DNA from: Candidatus Poribacteria bacterium | Lineage (GTDB): Bacteria > Poribacteria > WGA-4E > WGA-3G | Assembly (NCBI GenBank): GCA_028820635.1 | Contig: JAPPIG010000054.1 | Location: 62,001-126,000, forward strand | Direction of reading: 5' to 3' | Length of the DNA stretch: 64,000 nt | Part shown: piece by piece, positions 26,925 through 36,148 of the stretch | Position numbering within the stretch: the first letter of the stretch is position 1 | Layout: each line of letters begins with the position of its first letter | Program-made: the position numbers and the translations under genes | Notes under the pieces: model-generated | Database searches by the model: none | What the model saw: only the letters and a program-made list of their open reading frames with translations | What the model was told of the DNA's origin: nothing

Positions 26925-27115
26925 AGTTCCCGATACGATTCGGTTGTGGTAGAGACCACGCCTTGCGACGTGGATCGTATTCTCTACCAACTATGCTGAA
27001 AATAGTATCGCATATCTTGACGTTGTTTGTCAAGAAAAAACAAGAGCGGGCATTCCTCCCCGTGCTAAAGCAGCGGGGTCTCCTGCCCGAAACGTTGATG
27101 AGGAGTAATCATATA

Positions 27116-28297
27116 ATGGAAAATAATGAAGATAATATCCTCGTTTCTGTTGTCATGCCATGTCTCAACGAAGAAGAGACACTCGGCACTTGTATTCAGA
27201 AAGCACAAGATACTCTGGAGGAACTTGATATTCAAGGTGAGGTCGTTGTCGCAGATAACGGATCCATCGATGCCTCTGTAGCGATTGCCGAACGTCTCGG
27301 TGCACGCGTAGTCCATCAACCATTGCGTGGTTACGGTGCCGCTTATCTCGCGGGAATTGCCGCTGCAAAAGGACAATACATTATTATGGGTGATTCCGAC
27401 GACACCTACGATTTCACAGACTTGGAAAGGTTTATTACTCCCTTACGCAACGGCTATGATTTTGTTATAGGAAACAGGCTAAAAGGCAAAATACTTCGTG
27501 GCGCAATGCCATTTCTGCACCGGTATATTGGTAACCCCGTTTTGACAGGAATCTTAAACCTTTTGTTTCGATCAGGTATCTCAGATGCACACTGTGGGAT
27601 GCGATCCTTCACTCAAGAGGCTTATCAGGAGATGGAACTCCAGACAACTGGGATGGAATTCGCCTCAGAAATGGTTATCAACGCAACAAGAGCCGATCTC
27701 AAAATAGAAGAGATCCCAATAACCTATTATCCTCGCGAAGGCGAATCTAAACTCAATTCCTTTCGTGATGGTTGGCGACATTTGCGATTTATGCTAATGC
27801 TGTCTCCTACCTTTTTATTTCTTATCCCCGGCATCCTATTCTTCTTGCTCGGTTTAGTTGGAACATTAGCACTACTCCCGGGCCCTTTGCAAATAGGCAA
27901 TCGTGCCTACGATATTCACGTCATGGTTCTGGCATGCCTTTTATGTTTACTCGGCTATCAAATATTACTATTGGGACTCTCGGCTCGGACTTTAAGCGTC
28001 ATTCGTGGTTTTTCAAAAAGCGATCCGTTTATCCAATTTGTATACCGTAAATTTAGCCTCGAAAAAGGGCTATTCTTTGGATTCGCCACATTTATCGTAG
28101 GATTCTTAGTTGACGGTTGGATCGCATACGACTGGATAAAAAGCGGCTTTGGTGCATTGCAGATGTTAAGACCGGCACTCTTTGCATTACTTTTAATGGT
28201 ATTAGGAACACAGACAGTCTTCTTTGCCTTTTTCCTAAGTATGCTTGGTATTCCTACTGAAAAAACACAAAGTAGTGAAGATTCTTCCAGTTTATAG
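27116..28297 (+). CDS. Membrane GT2, dolichol/polyprenyl-phosphate sugar synthase type
   Basis: ATG at 27116 follows GATGAGGAG, giving 393 residues and excluding upstream sequence that belongs to the IS end. The GT-A domain has SVVMPCLNEEETLGTC, ADNGSIDAS, GDSDDTYD as the metal motif, GNRLKG and DAHCGMRSF. Four hydrophobic C-terminal segments follow at about 240-385. The family charges polyprenyl phosphate with a single sugar. Its ribosome site touches the element's left end, so its original upstream gene was the short peptide at 25592. Confidence 0.87.
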   Translation: MENNEDNILVSVVMPCLNEEETLGTCIQKAQDTLEELDIQGEVVVADNGSIDASVAIAERLGARVVHQPLRGYGAAYLAGIAAAKGQYIIMGDSDDTYDFTDLERFITPLRNGYDFVIGNRLKGKILRGAMPFLHRYIGNPVLTGILNLLFRSGISDAHCGMRSFTQEAYQEMELQTTGMEFASEMVINATRADLKIEEIPITYYPREGESKLNSFRDGWRHLRFMLMLSPTFLFLIPGILFFLLGLVGTLALLPGPLQIGNRAYDIHVMVLACLLCLLGYQILLLGLSARTLSVIRGFSKSDPFIQFVYRKFSLEKGLFFGFATFIVGFLVDGWIAYDWIKSGFGALQMLRPALFALLLMVLGTQTVFFAFFLSMLGIPTEKTQSSEDSSSL

Positions 28298-28400
28298 AGT
28301 TATTATAAACTGTATCTTAACATTGTGAAAAGTATCATATACTGCAAATTATTTAAAAAAGAAATCTTTTTCTTCAGTCTACATAAGGAGATACACAATT

Positions 28401-28796
28401 ATGAAAACGAAACTCTTAACGACAAACGTTGGCGTAGCGTCCGCTGCTACATTCAGCGGACTCATTGTCATCTTATCCTGTGCAATCTTATTTCAGCAGA
28501 ACGCGATTCTTCCTTATATTGTTGCATTCATCATCTCGGTCTGGGGATTATTGTCCTTAAAACAACGAATACCTTCCCAACCAGAAAAGCAAGGTTGGCA
28601 AGAGATAGGATTCACTACGGCACTTATTGTTTTCATTGGCGGGGGACTGCTCTTCGGCACAATTAAAATGCTTGATGCTACACAGACAAAAGTATCCGAT
28701 TGCGTGGAACAGACAAGAGCCGAATGTAATGAAGATATACAGGAACCACCTTGTCCGGAACCCAAACGCCTCTGTTCGCTAGATGTAGTGGAATAA
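28401..28796 (+). CDS. Small membrane protein with GGG helix and C-terminal cysteines
   Basis: The start follows AAGGAGATACACAATT. The 131-residue protein has three hydrophobic segments; the last includes VFIGGGLLFG (about residue 80), like the peptides at 15964 and 20452. A short exported tail carries four cysteines (SDCVEQ, AECNED, PPCPEP, RLCSLD). The shared helix motif and the tail suggest it belongs to the same broad group, with fewer cysteines. A degraded promoter-like sequence lies near 28304. Function unknown. Confidence 0.75.
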   Translation: MKTKLLTTNVGVASAATFSGLIVILSCAILFQQNAILPYIVAFIISVWGLLSLKQRIPSQPEKQGWQEIGFTTALIVFIGGGLLFGTIKMLDATQTKVSDCVEQTRAECNEDIQEPPCPEPKRLCSLDVVE

Positions 28797-28869
28797 GAGA
28801 ATCCTTATGAAGAAACATCGATCCCTACGAATACATACCAAACCGTAATAAAACAAAGAACAGCATCAA

Positions 28870-31266
28870 CTATTCTGATGGTTTTGTTTCAAGATATTTC
28901 GGATTTAATTTTATGTTCGTTGGGTAGTGAATTTTCCATACCTTAACTTCGGCAGTGACATCTCCATCTTCAGGGTAAATAGGAACAAATATGTCTGAGG
29001 ATTCACCACGAAAGAACAAACGGACAGCAAGACTATTCCAACCGATTGGTGGCACATAAAAGCCTCCGCGAAACTGCTTTTGTTCATTGAAAAAGAGAAC
29101 AATACCTCCTGTTTCTGATCCCGCTGGTTTTTGAGTGTGAATACGGCTTTTACCTATAAAGACAGTGTGAGGTATTTCTACAAACCTATAATCTTTTTTC
29201 AATTGTACCGTTGTAGTAATGAGACTTCCATTTTCTGCACTGTAACTCGTGTTAATGTATGTGAAAAAAGGATTCTGAAAAACTGGTGCTAAAACAGGTT
29301 TTTTATTTCTATATGTATTCATCCGTAATGGAATTAATTCGAATTCTCTGTCGCCTTGTGCATTACTGCCGATGGATGAATGGATGTTTGCCCCTTTGAG
29401 CAGGTCTCGGCTACTCAGCATCAGGTGTGTCGCCTCATGTGATTTAAGGAATTCAAGGGCTTCCGTGTCAGATTGAGCACAAAAAACATGTCGGTAAAAG
29501 AGGTGGATCCAGTGTTGTATGTAGTGATCTTGATCAATGATAGTCTTTACACCGCCGAGGACATTAAGTTGACTGCCGCTTCCCCAATTGGCTGCGACAC
29601 AAGCCGTGCTTGGGAGTTGTGCCTTCATCCACCGGAATGATTTTTCGATGCTCGTGTTGCCCGGCGTAGCTGTCCGCATGTGTCTCGCAGTGAAAACAGC
29701 GCGTTTAGTATGTGCGCCAGCAGGTGTCCACCACATGAGGAGCGCGAGGATAAAGATAGTCACACCTGTTTTTAGGTGTATTCGCAGCATCTTGTGAACA
29801 TTAAGTTCTGTGCACAGAACGTCTAAGAGAAATTGAATTAGGACTGTTGTAAAGAAAGCAATAACTAAGCCGTTAAAGAAATCGTATCGTATGGCATCAC
29901 GCGAAAGGGAAACCCAACATAGAAAATAGACTGTGGCAGCAACCGATATAAGTTCATTTTCAGCGGGTTTGTTACGCCACCACGCGATGAGGAGGATTCC
30001 AATAGCAGCGGATGCGATAGATATAAAAAAGAGGGTATTGCTAAACGAGCCGCTCGCAAAATTATCAAAATGTTCCCTAAAGAATGTAGTTAATGTAAAT
30101 AGGATAAGTGGTAGAACAAAAATGAGACTCTTTTGTTTCCATAAACGTATACTGGTTACAATTAATCCAACACATCCAAGAAAAAAAATGCTTCCGTAGC
30201 GAAAAACCCAATGTCCGTACTTCTGTGGGATGAGTTCGTTAACCGATTGCATCAGACGACTTTCGCTCAAGGGAACAGTGCTCAGGGCAAAGGTGTCCAT
30301 CTGAGTATAAATGTAAAGAATGCCGCCTATAAGACTGATAGTTGTTAAAATGAGGGCAAGGGTTCGGGTGTGTGAGCGAAGTCTTGCCGCCAAAACCCAT
30401 TTTGTGATAAGGATATGTCGGAGATAACGAATGGAAAAAAGTACCATGGGTGGTATTAACATAAAAGCAAAAAGATGCGTGGCAAATCCTTCGCCGCGCT
30501 GGTACGCTGGAGAGGCAATAAAGAGTGTGGGTACAAAGGTTAACATCCAGAGGAAATAGTACCTCAAACCCTCTTCTACTTCTGAAGAGAGGAATCTCCA
30601 AAGTTCTACAAAAAGGATGATGACGAGGAAAATACCGAATCCTTCCCATGAGAGCCCTCCAAGAAATACTATAAAGCCGCTGATGAGTGTAAAACTCAAT
30701 CGTTTGCGCTGGTGTTGTGTATTTAACGACGCGAGATAAGTTAAAATTGCGAGTATGCCAAGCATGAGACACCAGCTGTCTCTGTCACAGAATCCCGCAG
30801 TGCTGCGGTTAATAGTGCCGGGGAGGGTTACCACGAGGGTGCCGAAAGTGCTTGCAAAGAGAAACCCATACGTGTGGTAAAGAAAAAGACAGACTACAAC
30901 AATTCCAATGCAAAAACAAACAACTGGGACATAAAACATCACCTGATAAAGCGTGAGTTTGGGAATCAGAAAAGAGAGTCCTTTGTAGGTGTACGCGACT
31001 ACATAAGAATAGAGATTTAGCGTTTGCTCTAAGTCTCTGCCGACTGGAACCCAACGATGCATATCGCGTGCAGGCAAATGCCCTTGTTCTGAAATTATCT
31101 TTGCATTCCAATAGTAGAGATAGGCATCATTAGAGGTAAATTGTCCCTCAGGAATAGTATCTACGCCCTGAATACGAATCCAAAATGCTATGCAGATCAG
31201 AAGGGTGAAAAGCACTCCCGCCCCAACGTGCTTTAAAAAAGAAGTAGACATACTTTTCATAATCAT
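28870..31266 (-). CDS. STT3/AglB-like oligosaccharyltransferase, second copy
   Basis: 798 residues, a clear paralogue of the protein at 23012 with the same blocks: SNDAYLYYWNAK, ARDMHRWVPVGRD, CDRDSWCLM, GGLSWEGFGIF and AANWGSGSQLNVLGG in place of WWDYG. The N-terminal part is polytopic and the C-terminal domain ends in YLETKPSE, matching the remnant at 10522. It stands alone on the minus strand with no promoter motif found upstream. Two intact copies suggest different acceptors or lipid donors. The start may be ATG at 31266 or at 31260. Confidence 0.78.
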   Translation of the reverse strand: MIMKSMSTSFLKHVGAGVLFTLLICIAFWIRIQGVDTIPEGQFTSNDAYLYYWNAKIISEQGHLPARDMHRWVPVGRDLEQTLNLYSYVVAYTYKGLSFLIPKLTLYQVMFYVPVVCFCIGIVVVCLFLYHTYGFLFASTFGTLVVTLPGTINRSTAGFCDRDSWCLMLGILAILTYLASLNTQHQRKRLSFTLISGFIVFLGGLSWEGFGIFLVIILFVELWRFLSSEVEEGLRYYFLWMLTFVPTLFIASPAYQRGEGFATHLFAFMLIPPMVLFSIRYLRHILITKWVLAARLRSHTRTLALILTTISLIGGILYIYTQMDTFALSTVPLSESRLMQSVNELIPQKYGHWVFRYGSIFFLGCVGLIVTSIRLWKQKSLIFVLPLILFTLTTFFREHFDNFASGSFSNTLFFISIASAAIGILLIAWWRNKPAENELISVAATVYFLCWVSLSRDAIRYDFFNGLVIAFFTTVLIQFLLDVLCTELNVHKMLRIHLKTGVTIFILALLMWWTPAGAHTKRAVFTARHMRTATPGNTSIEKSFRWMKAQLPSTACVAANWGSGSQLNVLGGVKTIIDQDHYIQHWIHLFYRHVFCAQSDTEALEFLKSHEATHLMLSSRDLLKGANIHSSIGSNAQGDREFELIPLRMNTYRNKKPVLAPVFQNPFFTYINTSYSAENGSLITTTVQLKKDYRFVEIPHTVFIGKSRIHTQKPAGSETGGIVLFFNEQKQFRGGFYVPPIGWNSLAVRLFFRGESSDIFVPIYPEDGDVTAEVKVWKIHYPTNIKLNPKYLETKPSE

Positions 31267-31416
31267 ATCTTATGTTAACGAGTTGTGCTAAATAACTATT
31301 TGTAAAATATTGTTTCACAATTACATGGCGTTTTGTTAGTTTTTATCATGAATTGATTCCTTTTTTAGTCCCGTATGAAGATTAATTTATTAATTCGGTA
31401 ATTTTGGAGAAACTCC

Positions 31417-31438
31417 GATGCGGTTAGGAAACCGCATC
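31417..31438. other. Hairpin in the 31267-31631 gap
   Basis: GATGCGGTT and AACCGCATC form a perfect 9-bp stem with a short loop. The rest of the gap is AT-rich without genes. A second palindrome, CTGATATGTCAAATATCAG at 31618-31636, overlaps the end of the C39 peptidase gene and may terminate it. Confidence 0.5.
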
Positions 31439-31631
31439 TACCGGGTTTGGGAAGAATTAGAATTACCTAATATCTTCTTTATCTTCATTAGGGACGATGT
31501 GTTTATATGACAATGCCTAATATCTGTGAAAATAACAAAACAAATAGTTAACTTTAACAATTCGTTATGTTAAATATTTTCATTCACTCTATTTTCTTAA
31601 GAATGCACAAAGACACCTGATATGTCAAATA

Positions 31632-33857
31632 TCAGTTAGTGTCCGCAATAATACCGAAAAACGGCACACGCACTGTCGGTTGGATGGAACTGGATGTATG
31701 TATAATAACATCGCCGGAAAGTTCTCCAGGTGCCGCTTTTGGTTCAAGAGTCATTGTGACTTGATAGTCCGTTTCACTGTTGCCTTCTGCTACCGTAACT
31801 GTAACAGATTTTGTGCCGGACTCCACAGAGGTAATTTGGAAAGGTTTCGTATCTCGTGAGGAAATTGTAATTGTTTTTGAAACAACCGACGGGTCTTTTA
31901 TTAATCCCAAAAAAAGGCGGTTTGGTGCTACCTTCAACTCACCTAACACTTGTCCAAAAGCGAATACCTTATGGATTGCTTGTTTTTCTTTATAAATATA
32001 ATCTACCAGGAGGTAGTGGGAGAATTGCCCAGCAGGGATGGTTGGCGAAAGTTGCACCTCAACGTGAGGTATACCATCTCTCGTTTTCAAAGTTGCTGTG
32101 AGATGCTCCGAATCAGTTCTTACACTTCGTATCTGCACACCTTCTTCAATGTGCAGGGAGATTTGTTTCGTTAAAGGCTTTTTGTGCGATCCTTGATTTC
32201 CAAAAACGAGTTGTGTCGGAAACGTCCTGAGTGGTGTAAAAGATTCTCCCTTTAATGTTAAGGTTAAGGTATTTTGAACTGGATCATCGGTGAACACATG
32301 TATGTTCTCCCGAACGCTTTTGTTTCCGGATGGAACTGTTAGAACGGCAGAAATGTCTCCTGTTTTTCCAGGCAGAATCTTATCTTGTGAAAGTACAGAT
32401 GCAGTGCAGGCACAGGTTTCCTGCACAGCGAGAATCTTTAACGGTTTTTGTCCAATATTTCTTATCGTGAAAGTATGTTCAACTTTACTTCCACTGATAA
32501 CTTTGCCGAAATCGTAAACGGGCGTATCTGTGTATGCTAATGGTGTCTGTTTTTGCCTTGCCAAGTGCACCTTCTTTTTATCAAAAATAAGGAGATCACC
32601 ACGCCATATATCTGTGAGTTTCTCCCATGTAATGTGCGGTTCATATTTTCGGGCAGGATCAGAGGTTTTGACACCTGCTTTTCTAACCTCTTCAAAAACA
32701 AGAAAATGGTTGTTATTAACATACGCAATGGCAGGCAGCGGCACCTTGTTTCGCCTGAGCGATTCAACAGACGCTCTAATGCCGATTGGTGCTAAACCTT
32801 TATAGGCAGCGGCTGTCTTCAATCCGAGCATTGTGGTGCCACGGTAACGGGTATAACCTGACAGCTTTTGGAGTTCAATCAGAGTTGTCTCGACCTTTAG
32901 CATTTCACAGATGCGTGAAAGACTCTTCGGTCCGCAGAGAAGAAAACCGGGGTCTGTTTCTATGGGTGATGTGTCTAAATCGGGGAGAAGTCCCATATCC
33001 CAACGTTTATCTGATGATCCGTAATAATCTTTATCTATTTTAAAAAAGTCTTTTGGGAAGTCAACGTTAAATACAGCAGCAGCAATTTCAATGAAGTAAC
33101 GCCGTCGAACTGTGCCATCTTCCTCATAAATTGTGCCTTCTTTGATATTTGGGAACCAAACATCTCCGAACTTCTGAAACTGTTTACAGACTGCCCTCGC
33201 GCGGATATGTTTCTTTGCGGATGTTCTGTATCTTTCCATTTTACGCACACAGAAATCTTTAGCAGGATCCACCCATATATGCATTACTCTCTTCCTGACG
33301 TCTTCATAAGATAGGATGTAACATTCCGCATCGTTTATCGTTTCTTTACCAATCAGTTTCGCATTCGCTGGCACCTTGGAAGGTGCTCTGCCAAACGATG
33401 AGAAACGCCAGTATCCATAGTGCAGATTATCGGGAGGAAAAAAAGATGATTGGGCATCGGGAAACACAATGTCACCGATTGTATGTTTGACTTGAATTGT
33501 GCTATCGTAAACCATAACGTGAAGGTCACCGGGATGAGTGTGATACTTATCAAGAGTATCCAGAGTGTAATTTGGTGATTCCACAAATGTTAGCTTATAA
33601 CGTAACAGTCTATTGTGGGGATCAGTTCGCGAGGCTATAACCTGGAAGGCAGTATTTATATGTTCAACCCTCGTGTGTTTGGGTCCCCATGCTGGAATTT
33701 CTTCAGTTACTATGATTTGAACTTCGCCGTTCTGAATTGTCAGCAATGCCTGATTCGCCCCTTGAATGAGAGCATCAATCGACAGTGTCTCGGAAGCCTT
33801 GCATACAGTGGTGAAAGCAAAAAGTGTCAAGAAGTAGTATAATATAGCTCTTATCAT
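31632..33857 (-). CDS. Exported C39-like cysteine peptidase with DUF1573 domains
   Basis: ATG at 33857 follows AAAAGGGATC and opens a signal peptide, giving 741 residues. An N-terminal LolA-like region (about 25-270) is followed by a C39 peptidase domain: FLLCGPKSLSRI holds the Cys, VNNNHFLVFEEV the His and SDPARKYEPHITW the Asp. After it come DUF1573 and Ig-like segments (NIGQKPLKILAVQETCACTA, then two or three repeats). C39 enzymes cut after double-glycine leaders. The gene lies 109 bp downstream of a precursor with such a leader. Usual C39 domains are cytoplasmic parts of ABC exporters, so an exported stand-alone version is odd. The residue before the Cys is Leu, not the usual Asp. Confidence 0.8.
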   Translation of the reverse strand: MIRAILYYFLTLFAFTTVCKASETLSIDALIQGANQALLTIQNGEVQIIVTEEIPAWGPKHTRVEHINTAFQVIASRTDPHNRLLRYKLTFVESPNYTLDTLDKYHTHPGDLHVMVYDSTIQVKHTIGDIVFPDAQSSFFPPDNLHYGYWRFSSFGRAPSKVPANAKLIGKETINDAECYILSYEDVRKRVMHIWVDPAKDFCVRKMERYRTSAKKHIRARAVCKQFQKFGDVWFPNIKEGTIYEEDGTVRRRYFIEIAAAVFNVDFPKDFFKIDKDYYGSSDKRWDMGLLPDLDTSPIETDPGFLLCGPKSLSRICEMLKVETTLIELQKLSGYTRYRGTTMLGLKTAAAYKGLAPIGIRASVESLRRNKVPLPAIAYVNNNHFLVFEEVRKAGVKTSDPARKYEPHITWEKLTDIWRGDLLIFDKKKVHLARQKQTPLAYTDTPVYDFGKVISGSKVEHTFTIRNIGQKPLKILAVQETCACTASVLSQDKILPGKTGDISAVLTVPSGNKSVRENIHVFTDDPVQNTLTLTLKGESFTPLRTFPTQLVFGNQGSHKKPLTKQISLHIEEGVQIRSVRTDSEHLTATLKTRDGIPHVEVQLSPTIPAGQFSHYLLVDYIYKEKQAIHKVFAFGQVLGELKVAPNRLFLGLIKDPSVVSKTITISSRDTKPFQITSVESGTKSVTVTVAEGNSETDYQVTMTLEPKAAPGELSGDVIIHTSSSIQPTVRVPFFGIIADTN

Positions 33858-33966
33858 GTTGATCCCTTTTAGGTAGAATGTACTGCGGGAAAGACTCATG
33901 GAAAGCCTCGCCCGCAATGTCAATAAAGTAATTAATCAAACGTGAGTTTAATAGATAGATTAACGA

Positions 33967-34515
33967 TTACGTATCATTACATTTACCTACGGGAACTTCA
34001 CAGGTTTGTTGCTTATCGGGCAGTGGATTGGGTTCTCCGTTATCCATGTTATCCCAATCCGGTCCTTGATCGTACGCATAATACTCACAGGTGCCGTCTG
34101 ATTTTTCTCTACAAGAGCTAGATATTCGGAGACCTTTATAGAGTATATTACCATCAGACTTACGATAAGAAAACTTATCATAATAAAAATAAGTATTATC
34201 ATAGTCGTCAAAGACTGGATCAAGGCAATTATCGCAAGCATACAAGTAGGCATCACGTGTTTGGTTATCTGAATCACAGTTCGGATTGGAACTGCCACAG
34301 GATGCCATATCGTGATCTGTTGGATTAGTGTTGAGTCTTTGATGACCTTCATCCGGACCACCAACGTGTTGTGCCATTTCAGCATCGCTGATAACCAAAA
34401 ATCCATCAAATGTGCTTTCAATGCCTTGTGTATCAGGCACAAAGGCTCCGGTGCTATAAATCGTGACAACCGCAGCGATCGCCAGAATGTATAGTGAATT
34501 TTTCATGGTTTTCAT
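33967..34515 (-). CDS. Exported Cys-containing precursor with a double-glycine leader motif
   Basis: The start follows AAAAAGGAGAAATCC. The 182-residue product has a signal-like helix (residues 6-25), then VISDAEMAQHVGG at about 41-53, which matches the LSxxEMxxIxGG form of double-glycine leaders. The remaining 129 residues are acidic, rich in Tyr, Asp and Asn, with nine cysteines. The neighbouring gene encodes a C39-type peptidase, so cleavage after GG is a natural guess. The combination of a Sec-type helix and a GG site is unusual. A terminator lies just upstream, so this gene may have its own promoter. No known family recognised. Confidence 0.75.
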   Translation of the reverse strand: MKTMKNSLYILAIAAVVTIYSTGAFVPDTQGIESTFDGFLVISDAEMAQHVGGPDEGHQRLNTNPTDHDMASCGSSNPNCDSDNQTRDAYLYACDNCLDPVFDDYDNTYFYYDKFSYRKSDGNILYKGLRISSSCREKSDGTCEYYAYDQGPDWDNMDNGEPNPLPDKQQTCEVPVGKCNDT

Positions 34516-34575
34516 GGATTTCTCCTTTTTAGATATTAGTTAAAGTTATCCACGGACGACAGATTTTGCCGACCT

Positions 34576-34604
34576 AAAAAACACAAGGCCTCACTGGGCT
34601 TTGT
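34576..34604 (-). terminator. Rho-independent terminator, minus strand
   Basis: On the minus strand CACAAAGCC pairs with GGCCTTGTG around a short loop (34582-34604), followed by six T (34581-34576). It separates the 34649-38158 genes from the precursor at 34515. Confidence 0.75.
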
Positions 34605-34648
34605 GGATCGCGAATTCACCGTGTTCTCGATGTTTTCGCGGCAAGATC

Positions 34649-35332
34649 TTATTGTTCACTACGCCACGCGAAATAAGCTTTCCAGTCAAACTCATCCCGA
34701 GAAGAAAAGCCTCGCGATTTGAGGAAATTCCCCATTTCCCCACTAAAGCTGTAGACTTCGGTTTGTAGGCGTTGGTAGATAGGTGTATTCACTTCTAACC
34801 ACTTAACTAAATCGTCATATTCTGCATATAGCGCGTCTATCTTTTTCGTATTGCCCGCGGCAGCCCCGATTTCCTGACCGATATTGCTATAACGATCTGT
34901 TGATTTTTTAAACTGTTTCATCAATGGAATATATTCCTTAGAAACTCTAACATATTCGTCATAGAGTACACTAAATTCAGAGTAGAGTGCCACTACTTCA
35001 GGTGAGAGTTCAGTGTCCTTGGATATTTGATCGGGTTGCAAAACGTCCACTTTTCCTTCTATGTTTGGCTTGGTTTCAATAGTTTGTGTGATACCTTCAG
35101 GTGTTCCTTCTTGTGAGTACGCCTGTGTACTTTCCTGCCCCGCTACCTCGTTTTCCTGACCATCTGTTGCAGGAGTTTCTACGGCATCCTTTGTCATGCT
35201 GTTGATTTGTTGCTTTGGGATCGATGATGGAGATAGCTTTTGTATGAACCGATTTGTGTCATATCTTAAATAAATAATCCAAACTATTAGGACCATAAGC
35301 CCTATAATACCTATTAAAATAAGTTTTCGCAT
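34649..35332 (-). CDS. Single-pass membrane protein with coiled-coil-like exported part
   Basis: ATG at 35332 follows AAAAGGAGAATC and gives 227 residues. Residues about 4-24 form a membrane helix, then a Gln/Thr/Glu-rich linker (about 40-115), then a helical region with heptad-like spacing (YSEFSVLYDEYVRVSKEYI through WLEVNTPIYQRLQTEV). No enzyme motif is seen. It lies 13 bp after the FGE-like gene, in the same operon, and may be a spacer or scaffold for the maturation set. Function unknown. Confidence 0.75.
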   Translation of the reverse strand: MRKLILIGIIGLMVLIVWIIYLRYDTNRFIQKLSPSSIPKQQINSMTKDAVETPATDGQENEVAGQESTQAYSQEGTPEGITQTIETKPNIEGKVDVLQPDQISKDTELSPEVVALYSEFSVLYDEYVRVSKEYIPLMKQFKKSTDRYSNIGQEIGAAAGNTKKIDALYAEYDDLVKWLEVNTPIYQRLQTEVYSFSGEMGNFLKSRGFSSRDEFDWKAYFAWRSEQ

Positions 35333-35345
35333 TCTGATTCTCCTT

Positions 35346-36134
35346 TTACTTAGCATCCTTTGCACAACGGAAACCGGTATTATAGTACCGATATACTGGC
35401 GGTTTCTTTTTCCGATGAGTGCATCGGAGTTGTAACCGAAGAGCATCCCATCCGCCTCCCCGCACGACTTTTGTATCTTTACTATCTACATTATCTGCAC
35501 ACCACTCGGCGACACTGCCTGCCATATCCATCACGCCATAAGGGCTTGCACCTTCGGGGAAACTGCCGACAGCGGACAATTTTTCGTGATGCGGAAAGTA
35601 GCTGAGTTTAGAAAAGTCGAATTTATTACCCCAAGGGTATTTGCGTGCGTCGGTACCTCTGGCTGCCTTCTCCCATTCCGCTTCTGTGGGGAGTCGCTTT
35701 CCTACCCATTTGGCATAAGCAGCCGCCTCATACCAACTGATCCCGATAACAGGATGGTCGGGATCAGTGGAGACACTATTGCCGCCGAATCCGAGTGGTG
35801 CGTCAATATGATAAGTTTCTGGAGGGTCTACGGGAAGTTTCCGTTTTTTTCGAATGAAGTCCCAACCTTCCTTTGTCCAGTATTCGCGTTTCTTATATCC
35901 ATCTGCCAAGATGAATTCCTTAAATTGCGCGTTTGTTATTTCATGCTTGTCAATGTAAAATGCATCCACATTCACTTGACGTGCGGGGCGTTGGTCGTCT
36001 GGTGTGTTCGGCTCATCTGTCCCCATTGTAAACTCACCAGCGGGGACCAGCACCATCCCTTCCGGTGGTTCACTCATAGCGATTACAGTTGTTAGTGTTA
36101 ACATGATCAATAATAAAATGGTTAGTCTTTTCAT
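35346..36134 (-). CDS. Exported FGE/sulfatase-modifying-factor-like protein
   Basis: ATG at 36134 follows AAGGAGATTCAC; a signal peptide (RLTILLLIMLTLTTVIA) starts the 262-residue protein. The FGE-sulfatase domain is clear: MVLVPAGEFTMGTDEP, DAFYIDKHEITNAQF, GISWYEAAAYAKWVGKRLPT, EWEKAARG, YPWGN, GSVAEWCAD and VVRGGGW. True formylglycine enzymes oxidise a Cys to formylglycine; many relatives do other chemistry. RCTHRKKKPP and GFRCAK keep two cysteines near the end, but whether they match the catalytic pair needs alignment. In this operon it could modify a Cys of an exported peptide. Confidence 0.85.
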   Translation of the reverse strand: MKRLTILLLIMLTLTTVIAMSEPPEGMVLVPAGEFTMGTDEPNTPDDQRPARQVNVDAFYIDKHEITNAQFKEFILADGYKKREYWTKEGWDFIRKKRKLPVDPPETYHIDAPLGFGGNSVSTDPDHPVIGISWYEAAAYAKWVGKRLPTEAEWEKAARGTDARKYPWGNKFDFSKLSYFPHHEKLSAVGSFPEGASPYGVMDMAGSVAEWCADNVDSKDTKVVRGGGWDALRLQLRCTHRKKKPPVYRYYNTGFRCAKDAK

Positions 36135-36148
36135 TGTGAATCTCCTTG

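Larger units (their letters stand above)
25718..27088 (-). mobile_element. IS200/IS605-type element carrying tnpB only
   Basis: The right end (minus-strand sense) is a hairpin at 25720-25740 with stem arms like CCCACACGC/GCGTGGGG. The other end is a subterminal palindrome at 27048-27088 (GGGCATTCC...GCCC) around GTGCTAAAGCAGCGGGG. No tnpA lies between. A further long palindrome (GGTAGAGACCACG/CGTGGATC...CTCTACC) lies at 26952-26992. Exact boundaries and the target motif cannot be fixed by eye. Movement would require TnpA in trans. Confidence 0.75.

Noticed and set aside
28304..28325. A thirteenth promoter copy (CTGTATCTTAACATTG) before the gene at 28401
   Set aside because: The TGCACC half is missing, so only a decayed trace can be claimed.
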